Shown: piece after piece, positions 5,165 to 6,175 of the stretch
Position numbering within the stretch: position 1 is the first letter of the stretch
Layout of the letters: each line of letters begins with the position of its first letter
Assembly (NCBI GenBank): GCA_007131945.1
Contig: SLPP01000241.1
Location: 1-6,175 of the forward strand
Length of the DNA: 6,175 bases
Reading direction: 5' to 3'
Source of the DNA: Paracoccaceae bacterium
GTDB taxonomy: Bacteria; Pseudomonadota; Alphaproteobacteria; Rhodobacterales; Rhodobacteraceae
The notes under the pieces: model-generated
Told to the model about the DNA's origin: nothing
The model's database searches: none
What the model saw: the letters and a program-made list of their open reading frames with translations, nothing else
Program-made: the position numbers and the translations under genes

Positions 5165-6133
5165 TCAGGTCTTGATCCAGGGCAGCCGGTCGAGATCGAC
5201 ATTGCCGCCGGTGATGATGACGCCCACGCGCCTGCCGCGGAAGACATCGGGGTTCTTCAGGATGGTCGCGAGCGGCGGCGCGCAGGAAGGCTCCATCACG
5301 ATCCGCAGCCGCTTCCAACTCAGCTTCATCGCATCGACGATCTCCTGCTCGCTGCAGGTCAGGATATCGGTGACGTAGCGGCTGACGAAGTGCCAGGTCC
5401 GCTCCTTCAGCGGCACCTTCAGCCCGTCGGCGATGGTCTCGGGCGCGTCGTCGGCGATGATCCGGCCCGCCTTCAGGCTGCGCGCGGCATCGTCGGCCTG
5501 CTCGGGCTCGGCGGCATAGATCTTCACGCCTGGCGCGATGGTCGAGAGCGTCAGGCAGCAGCCCGAGATCATGCCGCCGCCGCCAATGGGCGCGATCACC
5601 GCATCCAGCCCCTCGACCTGCTCGACGAGTTCGCGCGAACAGGTGCCCTGCCCGGCGATCACCCGCGGATCGTTGTAGGGATGGACGAATTCGGCCCCGG
5701 TCTCGGCCTGCACCTCGGCGAAGGTCGCCTCGCGCGACGAGGTCGAGGGAGCGCATTCCACGATCCGTCCGCCATAGCCCAGAACCGCGTCCTTCTTCGC
5801 CTGCGGCGCGGTACGCGGCATGACCACGGTGCAGGGGATGCCCCGGCGCTGCGCCGCATAGGCGAGCGAAAGCGCATGGTTGCCCGAGGAATGCGTGGCC
5901 ACCCCGCGCCTCGCCGCCTCGTCGCTCAGCGAGAAGACCGCGTTGCAGGCCCCGCGCACCTTGAAGGCGCCGGGTTCCTGGAAATTCTCGCACTTGAAGA
6001 AGAGCTCCGCCCCGGTAAGCCGGTTCAGTGCCTCCGAGACCAGCACCGGCGTCCGCCGCACATGCGGCGCGATTCGCGCATGCGCCGCGACGACGTCGTC
6101 GTAAGTCGGGATATCCAGCGCCTGTTGCAGCAT
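5165..6133 (-). CDS. bhcB: Beta-hydroxyaspartate dehydratase (PLP fold-type II)
   Basis: A 322-residue PLP enzyme of the serine racemase/threonine dehydratase family, which removes water from beta-hydroxyaspartate to give iminosuccinate. The Schiff-base lysine is Lys58 in PGAFKVRGA (54-62). Other family marks are the substrate-carboxylate loop SSGNHA (82-87), the glycine-rich phosphate loop GGGG (184-187), and the cation-site region AAEPEQADDA (207-216), where Glu209 and Asp215 fit the Mg/Ca ligands of serine racemases. The C-terminal TGGN (308-311) contacts the PLP ring nitrogen side. There is no C-terminal ACT domain, so it is not a biosynthetic, allosteric threonine deaminase. A perfect AAGGAGG (6139-6145) precedes the ATG by 5 bases. 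The pairing with bhcC and bhcD gives the specific name. On sequence alone, serine/threonine dehydratase, serine racemase or hydroxyaspartate ammonia-lyase would also fit. It is probably the second gene of a bhcABCD operon. Confidence 0.88.
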   Translation of the reverse strand: MLQQALDIPTYDDVVAAHARIAPHVRRTPVLVSEALNRLTGAELFFKCENFQEPGAFKVRGACNAVFSLSDEAARRGVATHSSGNHALSLAYAAQRRGIPCTVVMPRTAPQAKKDAVLGYGGRIVECAPSTSSREATFAEVQAETGAEFVHPYNDPRVIAGQGTCSRELVEQVEGLDAVIAPIGGGGMISGCCLTLSTIAPGVKIYAAEPEQADDAARSLKAGRIIADDAPETIADGLKVPLKERTWHFVSRYVTDILTCSEQEIVDAMKLSWKRLRIVMEPSCAPPLATILKNPDVFRGRRVGVIITGGNVDLDRLPWIKT

Positions 6134-6138
6134 CCGTG

Positions 6139-6145
6139 CCTCCTT
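6139..6145 (-). promoter_or_regulatory. Perfect Shine-Dalgarno of bhcB
   Basis: AAGGAGG on the minus strand, 5 bases before the bhcB ATG. It is the closest match to the anti-SD in the window and fixes the start at 6133. Confidence 0.75.
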
Positions 6146-6154
6146 GAAAGTCGC

Positions 6155-6170
6155 GGGGGGTCCAGGGGGG
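6155..6170. repeat. Paired G6 homopolymer runs
   Basis: Two runs of six G (6155-6160 and 6165-6170) flank TCCA, upstream of bhcB and at the window edge. On the bhc transcript they are two C6 runs around UGGA. All three minus-strand frames are open through the 42 bases seen, so it is undecided whether this is a spacer or the end of the upstream gene (bhcA expected). Confidence 0.5.
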
Positions 6171-6175
6171 CGCCG

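Noticed and set aside
3090..5378. A 762-codon open frame on the plus strand opposite bhcC and most of bhcD
   Set aside because: It is antisense to two well-supported enzyme genes, and its translation is rich in His, Arg, Pro and Ala without any recognisable domain. In DNA this GC-rich, long stop-free antisense frames arise from codon bias.
3990..5993. A 667-codon minus-strand frame that could be read as a fusion extending bhcC upstream
   Set aside because: Upstream of Met at 5153 it runs through bhcB in the wrong frame and gives Arg/Gly-rich nonsense. The SD at 5160-5163 and the normal 387-residue length fix the real start.

Overview
The window is very GC-rich, with coding density close to 100% and no gene-free stretch longer than 129 bases. 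It reads as chromosomal DNA of an alphaproteobacterium, most likely of the Rhodobacterales (Paracoccus/Rhodobacter type). Two things point there: an RpoH sigma factor of the second, RpoHII-like type, and three consecutive genes of the beta-hydroxyaspartate cycle (BHAC), the glyoxylate-assimilation route worked out in Paracoccus denitrificans. The assignment is from protein character, not from a database search.

Left block, minus strand (read right to left): an RpoH-type sigma factor (2186 to 1344), a small VanZ-family membrane protein (1300 to 869) and a PfkB-family sugar kinase that starts at 843 and runs off the left edge. The gaps are 43 and 25 bases, so the three may be co-transcribed. 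The 43-base gap holds a hairpin that would bury the VanZ gene's Shine-Dalgarno sequence.

Middle: a 129-base divergent intergenic region (2187-2315) separates rpoH from a plus-strand MarR-type regulator (2316-2948). It holds a good -35 element toward rpoH and two short palindromic sites that share TATCGA exactly 21 bases apart. The regulator has an unusual C-terminal tail with six cysteines. It ends only 9 bases from the stop of the convergent BHAC operon.

Right block, minus strand: bhcB (beta-hydroxyaspartate dehydratase, 6133 to 5165), bhcC (beta-hydroxyaspartate aldolase, 5153 to 3990) and bhcD (iminosuccinate reductase, 3920 to 2958). BhcC condenses glycine with glyoxylate to beta-hydroxyaspartate, BhcB removes water and yields iminosuccinate, and BhcD reduces that to aspartate. 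Aspartate then donates its amino group to a second glyoxylate through BhcA, regenerating glycine and releasing oxaloacetate. bhcA and the IclR-type regulator bhcR are not in the window and are expected just beyond the right edge. Nothing here looks like a mobile element, CRISPR array or RNA gene. The BHAC genes are a known system. The least explained items are the cysteine-tailed MarR protein, the paired palindromes beside it and the SD-masking hairpin after rpoH.
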